A stretch of DNA of 64,000 bases from CAWGYQ01 sp963817395 (GTDB lineage: Bacteria; Acidobacteriota; Vicinamibacteria; Vicinamibacterales; CAVPJW01): the NCBI GenBank assembly GCA_963817395.1, contig CAWFOC010000003.1:1032290-1096289 (forward strand), given 5' to 3'. This document shows positions 38,818 through 47,119 of this stretch, piece by piece. The notes under the pieces were generated by a model. That model was not told where the DNA came from. It saw only the letters and a list, made by a program, of their open reading frames with translations, and searched no databases. Both the position numbers and the translations under genes were made by a program. Within the stretch, counting starts at the first letter, position 1. Every line of letters begins with the position of its first letter.

Positions 38818-39842
38818 TGCCGACCTCCGACAATAAGCTCGTTCTGATCGTCGACGACACACCGACCAATGTCGGCGTCGTCTCCGGCGTGCTGAAGGAC
38901 ATGTATCGCACCAAGGTGGCGACCAACGGGGAGAAGGCGCTTGCAATCGCCACCGCCGCCGACAAGCCGGATCTCATTCTGCTCGATGTGATGATGCCCG
39001 GTATGGACGGCTATGAAGTTTGCCGGCGGTTGAAGGCCGATCCGTCAACGCGTGACATTCCGGTGATTTTCCTCACCGCCAAGATCGACGCACTCGACGA
39101 GGAGAAGGGGTTCGACGTCGGCGCCGTCGATTATATTCACAAGCCGTTTTCAGGACCGATCGTGCTGGCGCGCGTCAAGACCCAGCTCGCGCTGCAGGCG
39201 GCGCTCAGGGAAGCGGAAGAAGCGCGCGAACAGGCCGACGAATTGCTCCACGCTTTGCTGCCGAAGAAGGCGGCGGACGAGATCAGGGCCATCGGCACGG
39301 TGATCCCGAGGCGCTACGAGAATGTCGCGGTGCTGTTCTGCGATGTAACCAATTTCACGGCCTATTGCGACAAGCACGAGCCGGAGGATGTGGTGTCAAG
39401 GCTCGACGCTCTGTTCGTCATCTTCGAGCGGGTCGTGGCGAAACATGGGCTCGAGAAGATCAAGACCATCGGCGACGGCTTCATGGCCGCTGCCGGTCTG
39501 TTGCACAAGGTCGATGAACCGATCGCAGCAGCGCTCCGCTGCGGCCTGGAAATGGCGACGACGCTGATCGACGCCCATCTTGGCTGGGAGGTGAAAGTTG
39601 GCGTGCATTCCGGTCCCGTGGTGGCGGGCGTCGTCGGGCAAGAGCGCTATCAATTCGACATTTGGGGCGATACGGTGAATGTCGCCGCGCGCATGGTCGA
39701 GATGAGCTCGCCCGGCAGCGTTGCAGCCACGCAGGAAATTTTCGAAATGGTTTCGGCCGTGGAGTTTTATGGCGAACCGCTCGGCGAGCTGAACATCAAG
39801 GGCAAGGGCATGATCGCCGTGATCGGCGTGCGCCCGCGCTGA
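38817..39842 (+). CDS. Response-regulator adenylate cyclase (REC + class III cyclase)
   Basis: 341 residues from ATG 38817, which shares its A with the kinase stop (TGATG). REC domain (LLDVMMPGMDGYEVCRRL, phospho-Asp about residue 54; KPF Lys), coiled linker, then class III cyclase. Metal-binding Asp residues are in VLFCDVTNFTAY and KTIGDGFMAAAG. The substrate residues Lys (EKIKTIGD) and Asp (FDIWGDTVNVAARM) favour ATP over GTP. Signal from the hybrid kinase to cAMP is the likely pathway. Confidence 0.92.
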   Translation: MPTSDNKLVLIVDDTPTNVGVVSGVLKDMYRTKVATNGEKALAIATAADKPDLILLDVMMPGMDGYEVCRRLKADPSTRDIPVIFLTAKIDALDEEKGFDVGAVDYIHKPFSGPIVLARVKTQLALQAALREAEEAREQADELLHALLPKKAADEIRAIGTVIPRRYENVAVLFCDVTNFTAYCDKHEPEDVVSRLDALFVIFERVVAKHGLEKIKTIGDGFMAAAGLLHKVDEPIAAALRCGLEMATTLIDAHLGWEVKVGVHSGPVVAGVVGQERYQFDIWGDTVNVAARMVEMSSPGSVAATQEIFEMVSAVEFYGEPLGELNIKGKGMIAVIGVRPR

Positions 39843-39864
39843 AATCGGGCTTTAGGGGGAATGC

Positions 39865-40416
39865 GTGGATAATATTGTTAAATCGGCCTCGATCGCCGGC
39901 GGTCAGTCTCGAACAGCCAAACTGACACGCGGCGCCCTCGAAGAGGGAAAGCAGTTTCTCGGCATCTTCCTTTATCTCGCGGTCGTGTTCGGCATGTTCG
40001 TGCTGCATGAGTGGTTGGTGCTGAGCAAAGAGAACATCGGCTACCGCTTTTACGGAATTGCCTTCATCAATGCGCTGATCCTGGCGAAGATCTTTCTTCT
40101 GGCCGAGCATTTTCACTTCGCCGAGCAGCTCAAGAACAAGCCGCTGTTTATTCCGATCGTCTATAAATCCGCCGCCTTCACCCTCCTGCTGATGGTCGCC
40201 TATATCATCGAGGAAAGCGTCATGGGGCTGTTCCATGATGAGAGCTTGCGGGACGCGTTCCCAAAGGTCGGCAACGGGTCAATCGAAGGCTGGCTCTTTA
40301 TCGCCGTGATCATGACGGTCGCCTTGATCCCGTTCTTCACCTATCGGGAGCTCAGCCGCGCTCTCGGAAAGTCCGAGCTGCACGCCCTGCTGTTTGGCCG
40401 CGGGCCGAAGTCGTGA
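39865..40416 (+). CDS. Four-helix membrane protein of unknown function
   Basis: 183 residues from GTG 39865 (AGGGGGA upstream). Four hydrophobic segments, with charged motifs LAEHFHFAEQLKNKPLF and EESVMGLFHDE between them. No family recognised. Overlaps the next channel-like gene by four bases (GTGA), so the two probably work together. Confidence 0.7.
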   Translation: MDNIVKSASIAGGQSRTAKLTRGALEEGKQFLGIFLYLAVVFGMFVLHEWLVLSKENIGYRFYGIAFINALILAKIFLLAEHFHFAEQLKNKPLFIPIVYKSAAFTLLLMVAYIIEESVMGLFHDESLRDAFPKVGNGSIEGWLFIAVIMTVALIPFFTYRELSRALGKSELHALLFGRGPKS

Positions 40417-41153
40417 GCAAGCGGCCGGCTGCAACGGCGAGACGAGGTCGGAAGTCAGCGCCCGCCCGCTCTACCGGGAGTAAAAGCTACGCCGAGATGC
40501 GGGAACGGTTGCGCGACCCCCTCCTCACCGTACTGACTCTCCTGCTCGGCTTCTTGCTGTTCGTCGTCGCGCCGATGCATGCCGCCGGCATTATCCGCAG
40601 CGAGGATGTCGGCCTGTTGGTCGGCTTGGTGGTGATCAGCACAGTATGGTTTCAAAACGGCATGTCTTTCGCCGTCGGCGTGATGTTCTTGGCGCTCGGG
40701 CTAGCCCTGATCGCGGCAGTGCTTCGCTTGCATGAACATTCAACCCTCGATCTTTATCTAGATGCCACCGCGTGGATCTTGATCGGGCTTGCTTTGAGTT
40801 GGGTGGTGGCGAAAGCGGTCTTCGGACCGGGCGCCATCAACTATCATCGTGTGATCGGCGCGATCCTGCTTTATCTCACCATCGGGCTCACCTTCGTCGC
40901 GCTCTACACCTTCGTTGGCTTGGCCGTGCCGCAGGCCTTCTCCGGCATGACGATCGCCGACACGCCGACCTTCGCCGATACCATGGTCTATTTCAGCTTC
41001 GGCACGCTGACGACAGCGGGCGCGGGCGATCTCGCGCCGGTGCATCCCATTGCGCGCAGCCTTACCAATATCGAAGCGATGATCGGCCAGCTCTATCCGG
41101 CAACCCTGCTGGCTCGACTGGTGACGCTGGAGATCGAAGCGGAAAAGCGCTGA
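40413..41153 (+). CDS. Ion-channel-like membrane protein with degenerate K+ filter
   Basis: 246 residues. Basic N-terminus, about five helices, and a pore-like element TMVYFSFGTLTTAGAGDLAP followed by a last helix (AMIGQLYPATLLARLV). The layout is that of ion_trans_2 (two-TM K+ channel) proteins, where the filter would be TVGYG; here it is TAGAG. The trailing EAMIGQLYPATLLARLV is typical of the family. Ion selectivity is uncertain. Confidence 0.8.
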   Translation: MSKRPAATARRGRKSAPARSTGSKSYAEMRERLRDPLLTVLTLLLGFLLFVVAPMHAAGIIRSEDVGLLVGLVVISTVWFQNGMSFAVGVMFLALGLALIAAVLRLHEHSTLDLYLDATAWILIGLALSWVVAKAVFGPGAINYHRVIGAILLYLTIGLTFVALYTFVGLAVPQAFSGMTIADTPTFADTMVYFSFGTLTTAGAGDLAPVHPIARSLTNIEAMIGQLYPATLLARLVTLEIEAEKR

Positions 41154-41160
41154 GAAGCCG

Positions 41161-41628
41161 TCACTCGACCCTGGTCCAGGTCTGGGTCCGGCCAAAAACG
41201 GGAAGGCCGACATAGCCGCGTACGTTGAGCTCGTTGCCGTCGGGGCTGAGGCTCATTTTGGCGTGGTAGATGTCGCCGGTCTCCGGATCGAGAATGGTGC
41301 CGTCCTCGTAGTCGAGTCCCGATTGCTTCATGCCCTCGATGAAGGTGAGGCCGAGGATCGGCTGGTTGAGCTTGTCGCCGGAACATCTCGTGCAGACCGG
41401 ATTGGGGTCGTCCTTCGGATCCAGGAACAGTTTGGACAGCCGCCCGAGATAGACGCCGTCCTGTTCGCTGATGGTGACGAGCGCGCCGACCTTGCCGTGC
41501 TCATCCACCTGCTTCCAAACTCCGGCGGCACTAGGCTGGCTCGCGGCGGGCTCGCTGATGATGAGCGCGCCTGCGGCGAGGCTGAGCATCAGCCCCAATT
41601 CACGCCAATGATGCATCCATATCGTCAT
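41161..41628 (-). CDS. DUF2147 secreted protein
   Basis: About 155 residues. Signal peptide ending in AASQPSA, then GVWKQVDEHGKVGALVTI, a CTRC pair, and YEDGTILDPETGDIYHAKM with LNVRGYVGLPVFGRTQTW, the DUF2147 core. Periplasmic, function unknown. Start chosen at MTIWMHHW (41628); two other Met are possible. Confidence 0.85.
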   Translation of the reverse strand: MTIWMHHWRELGLMLSLAAGALIISEPAASQPSAAGVWKQVDEHGKVGALVTISEQDGVYLGRLSKLFLDPKDDPNPVCTRCSGDKLNQPILGLTFIEGMKQSGLDYEDGTILDPETGDIYHAKMSLSPDGNELNVRGYVGLPVFGRTQTWTRVE

Positions 41629-41765
41629 ACTGGCAGATTCTGATGCCAATTCTGGCTTTGTTGTGATCTGAAACTTTGTCTTTGACGCATAATTTTGTCC
41701 GAAAAGTCGGCAACTTTTCGGGATTATGCTCTAGCGCGACGAAGCGTCGCGAATTTGACAGGACC

Positions 41766-42278
41766 TCATAACTTCGAGGCCATCTCGGCGAGCTTGGCGA
41801 CCGTGTTCATATTCCGCGCGGTGCCGGATTTCGCGGCGGGGATGTTCAGGTTCGACCGCCCCATGCCGTTGGCGTAGTGGACATAGATCTCGCGTGCCCC
41901 CAGCCGGATCTCCTCGTCGTTCACTCCTGTTGCGCGCTCGATTGCATCGCCCGGCGGGGGTTCATCGAGAAAAATTGCGTAGGCATAGTTGGGCGGGGCC
42001 TTCGGAAAGGGATTGGCCTTGAGCACGGCCAGCATTTCGGGGGCGGTCCGAATGAGGACGCCGACCGACTTCCCTGCATGGTCGCGCAGACGGCTTTCGA
42101 GCTCGGACTTTACCTTGTGAGCGGGGGCCTTGCTGACGAAGACGACATTGCCGCTGGCGATATAGGTTTCGACACGGGTGAAGCCGGCTTCTATGCACAT
42201 GGATTTCAGGGCCGCCATCGGCAGCTTGCCGGTGCCGCCGACATTCACCGCGCGCAACAAGGCAATATAGGTCGTCAT
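41766..42278 (-). CDS. DUF1697 protein
   Basis: 170 residues, complete. Starts TTYIALLRAVNVGGTGKLPM and has ETYIASGNVVFVSK and RSNLNIPAAKSGTARNMNTV, all DUF1697 hallmarks. Cytosolic protein of unknown function. ATG 42278. Confidence 0.88.
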   Translation of the reverse strand: MTTYIALLRAVNVGGTGKLPMAALKSMCIEAGFTRVETYIASGNVVFVSKAPAHKVKSELESRLRDHAGKSVGVLIRTAPEMLAVLKANPFPKAPPNYAYAIFLDEPPPGDAIERATGVNDEEIRLGAREIYVHYANGMGRSNLNIPAAKSGTARNMNTVAKLAEMASKL

Positions 42279-42341
42279 AGCGGAGAGTTTATCACGTGGG
42301 GCTTCAAAGTGAGCGAAAGTGGCTAAGCTTCACGCGTCGCA

Positions 42342-42725
42342 ATGAGGCACTGTCGGGGCAACCATGTGGTTCAGAATACGGCGCGGATCGTCGCGCCGGT
42401 TGCACATGCCATCATCGGCGCGCGAGCAAAAGTCCGTGTGGGCGCGCGATTTATCAATAAGCCGCTCCTCAAATATCGCATCCACAGCCAGAACAACTCC
42501 CTGCGCCTGATCGCCGAGAGGTCGGACGAATTGGAGAGGCTGTTGACGATGGACCGCATTTTTCAGGGCCATCTCGCGCACGCGGTCGTCATGAAGGAAG
42601 AGCTCGATCGCTTGAGTGTGATCAAGCCATCGCGCTACGCGGAATTGGCTCCCGAGATCGGGCCGTTACTCACTACCCAGACCGTCGAAATGGCCACGGA
42701 AAGTAATCCGCCACGCAGGCCTTAG
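42342..42725 (+). pseudogene. Probable 3' remnant of a family-2 glycosyltransferase
   Basis: 127-residue frame. The middle (NKPLLKYRIHSQNNSLRL) looks like the conserved end of GT2 glycosyltransferases, but the catalytic GT-A domain with DxD is absent and the N-terminal 35 residues are not recognisable. A truncated gene next to the AT-richer stretch is the simplest reading. Confidence 0.4.
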
Positions 42726-42965
42726 CTGGCGTCTAAGGTGACGATCAAAGCGTAGAAGGTCGGCGTGCAGCGTCGCGTACATTTGTTCCCTTTGTCGGTC
42801 GCCGATTTTATTCCGGGCGACGGCGGTCCGCTTTTTTGTAAGGTGTGCTATCTGCCGGTTGATCTTTTGAAAAAGCACCGTTCGTCGTTTCGTTTTGCGC
42901 GGAAGGGCGTAGTCGGAATTTGTGAAGCTAGTCGCCCTAAGAAGGTCTTTGTGGCTACCGGACTC

Positions 42966-43313
42966 CACCAAAGCGCGATCTTCAAGTTCATCGCCTCGAT
43001 GTTTCCGGGGCTGTTTTTTAGCCGACAAGGACTATCTCGGTCCTGTTGGAAGGACGCGAAAGGTCAATCGCCAATCTCCATGCCGACAAGACAAGATGAA
43101 AAACGAGTTCGTCTTCGGCCCGCGTGACGAAGTTGATCGGTTCGCTCGGACTAAGCGTTGGGAACCGAATGGGCGGGCCGCGTGGATCAGACACGACGGC
43201 GGATTCGTCGACTTTCTCGCGGTCGAAGAACAGCTTGCCGCGCTTGCAAAAGGCGAGCGCGTTTATGTGGTCGGCAAGCTAAGCGATGAAGGTCGGCGCG
43301 ATCATAATCAAAA
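42966..43313 (+). repeat. Direct repeat copy 1 (about 350 bp)
   Basis: Closely matches 45,609-45,986 in the same orientation, beginning CACCAAAGCGCGATCTTCAA and continuing into the coding part of the small MKNEFVFGPRD gene. Differences are scattered substitutions plus an insertion of about 25 bases in copy 2. Confidence 0.85.
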
Positions 43314-43509
43314 CGTAAGTCGAACTTTTGATCTAGAAGAAATCGTGTCAGCCGACCGAAGCGTGATGGCGGTCCAGTTGGAAGCCTCTGCCGAAATCAA
43401 CACCACGGTCGTCATGATCCGCGACCTTGGCATTATGGTTGTCATTGGGCGTCGCGGCCGCGGTCGTAATCACGATTTTCACTTTACCGCCGGCGTTTTA
43501 GGACTTTGA
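43096..43509 (+). CDS. Hypothetical protein (repeat-borne, long version)
   Basis: 137 residues from ATG 43096 (MKNEFVFGPRDEVDRFARTK...). The first 60 residues lie in direct repeat 1 and recur in the gene at 45,743. The C-terminus ends with hydrophobic and Arg/Gly-rich stretches and overlaps the convergent autotransporter-like gene by 26 bases. No family recognised. Confidence 0.5.
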   Translation: MKNEFVFGPRDEVDRFARTKRWEPNGRAAWIRHDGGFVDFLAVEEQLAALAKGERVYVVGKLSDEGRRDHNQNVSRTFDLEEIVSADRSVMAVQLEASAEINTTVVMIRDLGIMVVIGRRGRGRNHDFHFTAGVLGL

Positions 43510-44759
43510 AAGAATTCGTCTCCGGATCAACGAGGGTAAACGTGTCGATCTTACTGCCGTTGTTGATTTTTAGAAGGCCGCTTGTCGCATCGTATTTAAC
43601 CTTCATGCTACCCTTTACGAAATTCATCCCAAGTTTGATGGCATCACCCATACCAAAATCGTGGATCTCGTTTGCAAAGGTGTTGGAAGACAGTGCGGAG
43701 TTTTCGATCACCAACGTTTCGGTGCCCGCATCGAAAGTTACATCTCCAGTTCCCGCCGCAGTAAGCGACGCGAAATCTAAGACGCCTTCACTAAGAATAA
43801 TTCCGCCGTCGAATGAGTTGTCTCCAGACAATGTGAGTGTCCCGGTGCCGACCTTTACGAGTGAGCCGCCGCCGCCCGCTATCTCGCCAGACACTGTCGT
43901 CGAGAGATTATTGCTCCCGACCGTAAGTTCGTTTCGACCGAGTAAATAGGTGCGAGCACCTTCGATCGACCCAGCGCTAAGCTTGTGAGTAGCGAAGGTT
44001 ATTCCATCGACCTCGCCCAACGAGTGAGCGAAATTTACGAATACCTCCAGCTTTAGTGACGAAGCGTGCATCGCCACCGCTAGTGTGGTCCATGAATATC
44101 GAAGTGGCAGAGCCATGCGTAATAATGACTGACGTTCCAGCATTCTCTTGCCCGGTAAAATAAGTTAGGGCGGACGCGTACGTATTTACGACACCATTGT
44201 CGGTCTGCTCGACAGAAATTTGGGCCAATTCATAATTATTGATTGTGGCACTTTCGACGCCACTATTAATTAGGGCGTGTGGGAAGATGGGGGGCGGATT
44301 AGGATCTATTTGGCCATACCAGTTGATCGTGGCATTGCCCAAGGAACCGTCGCTTAAAAAATTTTCATAGGCGTTTATCTGCGCACTACCGGCCGTAGCG
44401 TCTGGTCCGATATTCAAAGCACCGTACGAGTTGATATGTGCGTTACCGGCAGAACTGCTGTTGTTGAATACAAGATACGTTACGTTCAGCGTTAAGCTAC
44501 CGCCGTTGACCGCAATTCCCGACCCGTGGAAACTGAGGGTCCGCCGAAATGGAATTATAGCGTCAAATTCGTAATCTCCCGAATTTATGGTCCAGCCACC
44601 GACCGCAAAGAATTGGTCCCCGACGAGAGCTACGGTAAGCGTGCTGGCAGTGTCGTCAAACGTTGCCGTATCGCTGATGTCGGGAACGCTCTTCGGGTTC
44701 CAATTCTCTGAGTCTTTGTAGATGCTGCTATTCGCGCCGGTCCAAGTTGCATTGGTCAT
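43484..44759 (-). CDS. Autotransporter-type beta-strand repeat protein, one frameshift
   Basis: About 425 residues, Asn/Thr/Ser/Gly-rich, typical of a secreted beta-helix. The start MTNATWTGANSSIYKDSENW at ATG 44759 is the first strand motif of such passengers; near the C-terminus VKVGTGTLTLSGDNSFDGG is an autotransporter-associated beta-strand repeat. No barrel domain and no signal peptide are visible, so export may be type I-like. A one-base shift lies near 44,060-44,075. Base composition is more AT-rich than the flanks. Sits between the two direct repeats. Confidence 0.75.
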
Positions 44760-45015
44760 CGGAGAAATCCTCCCATTCGTTGCGGGTGCCCTGTGATGGG
44801 CAGCTCGATGCAATCATAGCGGGAACGGCGAATAGCGCACTGCGCGCATTAATGACACGTTAAGAATTGATTTGCCGAGTGCAATTCCCGCCCGGCAACG
44901 AGCGCCACCGTATCCTTGCGATGCTTGCGAAGGTCGTCGACGAAGCGAGACGGATCGCGGCCAACATCGCTAAACTGCCGGTGTTGCTCGCGACACATCG
45001 GGAGGACAGAGAGTC

Positions 45016-45306
45016 ATGACCATCTGGATCGAAAGGACAATTGCGAATGAAGATGTGCCGCGTCTTCAAGATACGTTCGCAAAACAATGGGAGGCCTTCG
45101 GCTCGCCGCGCGGAATGCTCCTTGTTTCCGTCAACGATATTGTTTCCGGGATGTCTAGGGTGATTGCCGGTTTTCCTAATGACGTAATGGTGCATCTATA
45201 TGAAGGCTTCACGCCGATCGACGACGGCGAGTTGCCAAAAGAGGCGACGTTTCTAGTCGGCCATGACGCCGATTTCAAAGAGCGATTTTCTATTCCAACC
45301 AATTAG
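45016..45306 (+). CDS. Hypothetical protein
   Basis: 96 residues with GGAGG at 45,001-45,005 and ATG 45016. Acidic, soluble (MTIWIERTIANEDVPRLQDT..., VIAGFPNDVMVHLYEGF). Resembles no family I can name. The stretch just upstream (44,880-45,010) holds an open end of another frame (GNERHRILAMLAKVVDEARR) that looks like the tail of a small conserved protein. Confidence 0.5.
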   Translation: MTIWIERTIANEDVPRLQDTFAKQWEAFGSPRGMLLVSVNDIVSGMSRVIAGFPNDVMVHLYEGFTPIDDGELPKEATFLVGHDADFKERFSIPTN

Positions 45307-45608
45307 CGCGCTCGATGCATCGCGGTCAACATCGCGAAGATTCCTACGCTTTGTCAGCCAGAGGCGACGAATGAACGAATCGTTATCGTTAATGAAAAGT
45401 AGTCCACGGATTGATTTAATTTTTATGCGAATACAGTTCGTCTAGAGCGGCTCGCGAGCCTGTTAAAACAGGAGAGTTCGAATCGACGAATGCTTTTGTT
45501 CGCTTCGCCGAAAGCAACGAGTTCGGTGAAACCGCCATCAGAGTATGGACTGATTCTGTCGCTGCCATGTCCGTCGCAATCATGACGGTGGTGTTTTCGA
45601 TAGGATCT
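45307..45608. other. Gene-poor AT-richer spacer
   Basis: About 300 bases between the hypothetical gene and direct repeat 2. Only short, unconvincing frames on either strand. Confidence 0.4.
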
Positions 45609-45986
45609 CACCAAAGCGCGATCTTCAAGTTCATCGCCATCATGTTACCCGGGCAGGCTGTTTTTTAGCCGACAAGGACTATCTTGGTCCTGTTGGAAGG
45701 ACGCGAAAGGTCAATCGCCAATTTCCATGCCGACAAGACAAAATGAAAAACGAGTTCGTCTTCGGCCCGCGTGACGAAGTCGATCGGTTCGCCCGGACTA
45801 AGCGTTGGCAACCGAATGGGCGGGCAGCGTGGATCAGACGCGACGGCGGATGCGTCTACTTTCTCGCGGTCGAAGAACAGCTTGCCGCGCTTGCAAAAGG
45901 CGAGCGCGTCTATTTGGTCCGCAAGCCAAGCGCGGTCGGCTTGCGTCGACTAATGAAGGGTCGGCGCGATCATCGTCAAAGCGACT
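45609..45986 (+). repeat. Direct repeat copy 2
   Basis: Second copy of the repeat at 42,966-43,313, same strand, with scattered differences and an extra segment near 45,930-45,955. Confidence 0.85.
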
Positions 45987-46015
45987 TAGGGTGGCGCGAT
46001 TTTTACCCAATCTAG
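45743..46015 (+). CDS. Hypothetical protein (repeat-borne, short version)
   Basis: 90 residues. The first 60 are close to those at 43,096 (RTKRWQPNGRAAWIRRDGG). The tail differs because of the repeat insertion and ends WRDFYPI. Paralogue created by the duplication; function unknown. Confidence 0.5.
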   Translation: MKNEFVFGPRDEVDRFARTKRWQPNGRAAWIRRDGGCVYFLAVEEQLAALAKGERVYLVRKPSAVGLRRLMKGRRDHRQSDLGWRDFYPI

Positions 46016-46071
46016 AGTAGTTACCCGGATCATAAGTTGGGGTTATGCGCGTGAAGGCGTGAAGGAGGGTG

Positions 46072-46140
46072 ATGATGGTTTGGGTTCTCTTGGTGACACT
46101 CTATGTCGCGTTCATGTCGCGCGGAGTTGCGCACAAATAG
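46072..46140 (+). CDS. Possible 22-residue hydrophobic micropeptide
   Basis: Strong Shine-Dalgarno AAGGAGG at 46,062-46,068 precedes ATG 46072 (second ATG at 46075). Product MMVWVLLVTLYVAFMSRGVA plus HK is a single helix with a basic end. Too short to assign; the ribosome site is the main support. Confidence 0.35.
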   Translation: MMVWVLLVTLYVAFMSRGVAHK

Positions 46141-46354
46141 CGATCTAATGACCGGATGAAAGATCAGGGGAACGGCACGATGTTCGACGGCGTTTGCCCT
46201 TTGGTCGCCGTGACTTCCCGCCGGCGGCAAGCGGCCGTCGGGCTAGTCAGCAAAGTAAGCCCGGCGGTCGCGCCGGCGACACCATATATAAGACTCGTCA
46301 AGATAGTGCGCCCAACGCCGGCTGTTAGCCGCGTGTTAGCCCATGAACGAGAAC

Positions 46355-46431
46355 TGGCGCGCCCGAAGAGATTCGAACTCCTGACCCCCAGATTCGTAGT
46401 CTGGTGCTCTATCCAGCTGAGCTACGGGCGC
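46355..46431 (-). tRNA. tRNA-Arg(ACG), left copy
   Basis: 77 bases on the minus strand. Acceptor GCGCCCG/CGGGCGC, anticodon stem CCAGA/TCTGG with loop CTACGAA (anticodon ACG), T loop TTCGAAT, discriminator G and encoded CCA. Inverted-repeat homology ends one base beyond the CCA. Confidence 0.95.
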
Positions 46432-46549
46432 CTCTGACCTTTCGATGAAGGCGAGCTTGAGCTAACGCCTTTGGCGTTAATAAAGCGAGGCAGGCTCGCA
46501 TGCATCAAGCAAGCCCTACCTAATCGGTCGAAAGCGCAAAGGCAAGGCT

Positions 46550-46569
46550 GACCGGGCGGAAGCCCGGCC
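46550..46569 (-). terminator. Hairpin downstream of membrane-protein gene
   Basis: GACCGGGC, loop GGAA, GCCCGGCC, 25 bases past the stop of the minus-strand gene. Eight-base stem with one wobble but no clear U-run, so termination is only likely. The right arm has the same element at 57,660-57,678 with one base missing. Confidence 0.45.
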
Positions 46570-46593
46570 GCTTGTTACGATTTGCCGGAACGC

Positions 46594-47028
46594 CTAGACT
46601 TTGCTGGCGAGAAAGCCGTAGAGCCAGCCCGTAGCCAGGCCCCACCCCGCAAGAATCAGCAGCACCGAAACGAGAAGCTTGGGATCGCCACCAAAAAACA
46701 GCGGAAACCGTCCGGTGATCAACGGCACCAGAATGAACACGCCCAAAATCGCGGGCGCGACGATGCCGAAGATCAGGCCCTGGATCGGAAGGCTCCCTCC
46801 TGGGATCCAGGCCGCCAGCAGGACAAACAACACGCCCCAAACCCCGCCCCAGAACATGTCGCTGACGACTTGAGGCACGCCCGTCACCGCCGACGGCTGC
46901 ATCGACCAGGGCGCGAGCGGGAAAAGTCCCATCGCATAAAGAACGTAGCGTATGAGGTCGTGCACGGTGAAGACCGCGATCGCTCCGGCAATGAAGCCAA
47001 GCGCAAGATGCTTCAGTGAGACGTCCAT
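46594..47028 (-). CDS. Small membrane protein, left copy
   Basis: 144 residues from ATG 47028 (MDVSLKHLALGFIAGAIAVF), four helices, with GVPQVVSDMFWGGVWGVLFV and FGIVAPAILGVFILVPLITG. No named family. A GGGG-rich ribosome site (CCGGGGGAGTTGAAC) lies upstream. Found in both arms beside the sensor kinase. Confidence 0.75.
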   Translation of the reverse strand: MDVSLKHLALGFIAGAIAVFTVHDLIRYVLYAMGLFPLAPWSMQPSAVTGVPQVVSDMFWGGVWGVLFVLLAAWIPGGSLPIQGLIFGIVAPAILGVFILVPLITGRFPLFFGGDPKLLVSVLLILAGWGLATGWLYGFLASKV

Positions 47029-47119
47029 GTTCAACTCCCCCGGTGGTCTTCTTTGTTCGACTTCTACGGCATCCATTCAATCCGTGTCGGCTCATGGCCG
47101 CATACGCCTTGAAGGCCTA

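Noticed and set aside
42966..45986. Composite transposon
   Set aside because: Repeats contain no transposase and no terminal inverted repeats were seen, so only a duplication is supported.
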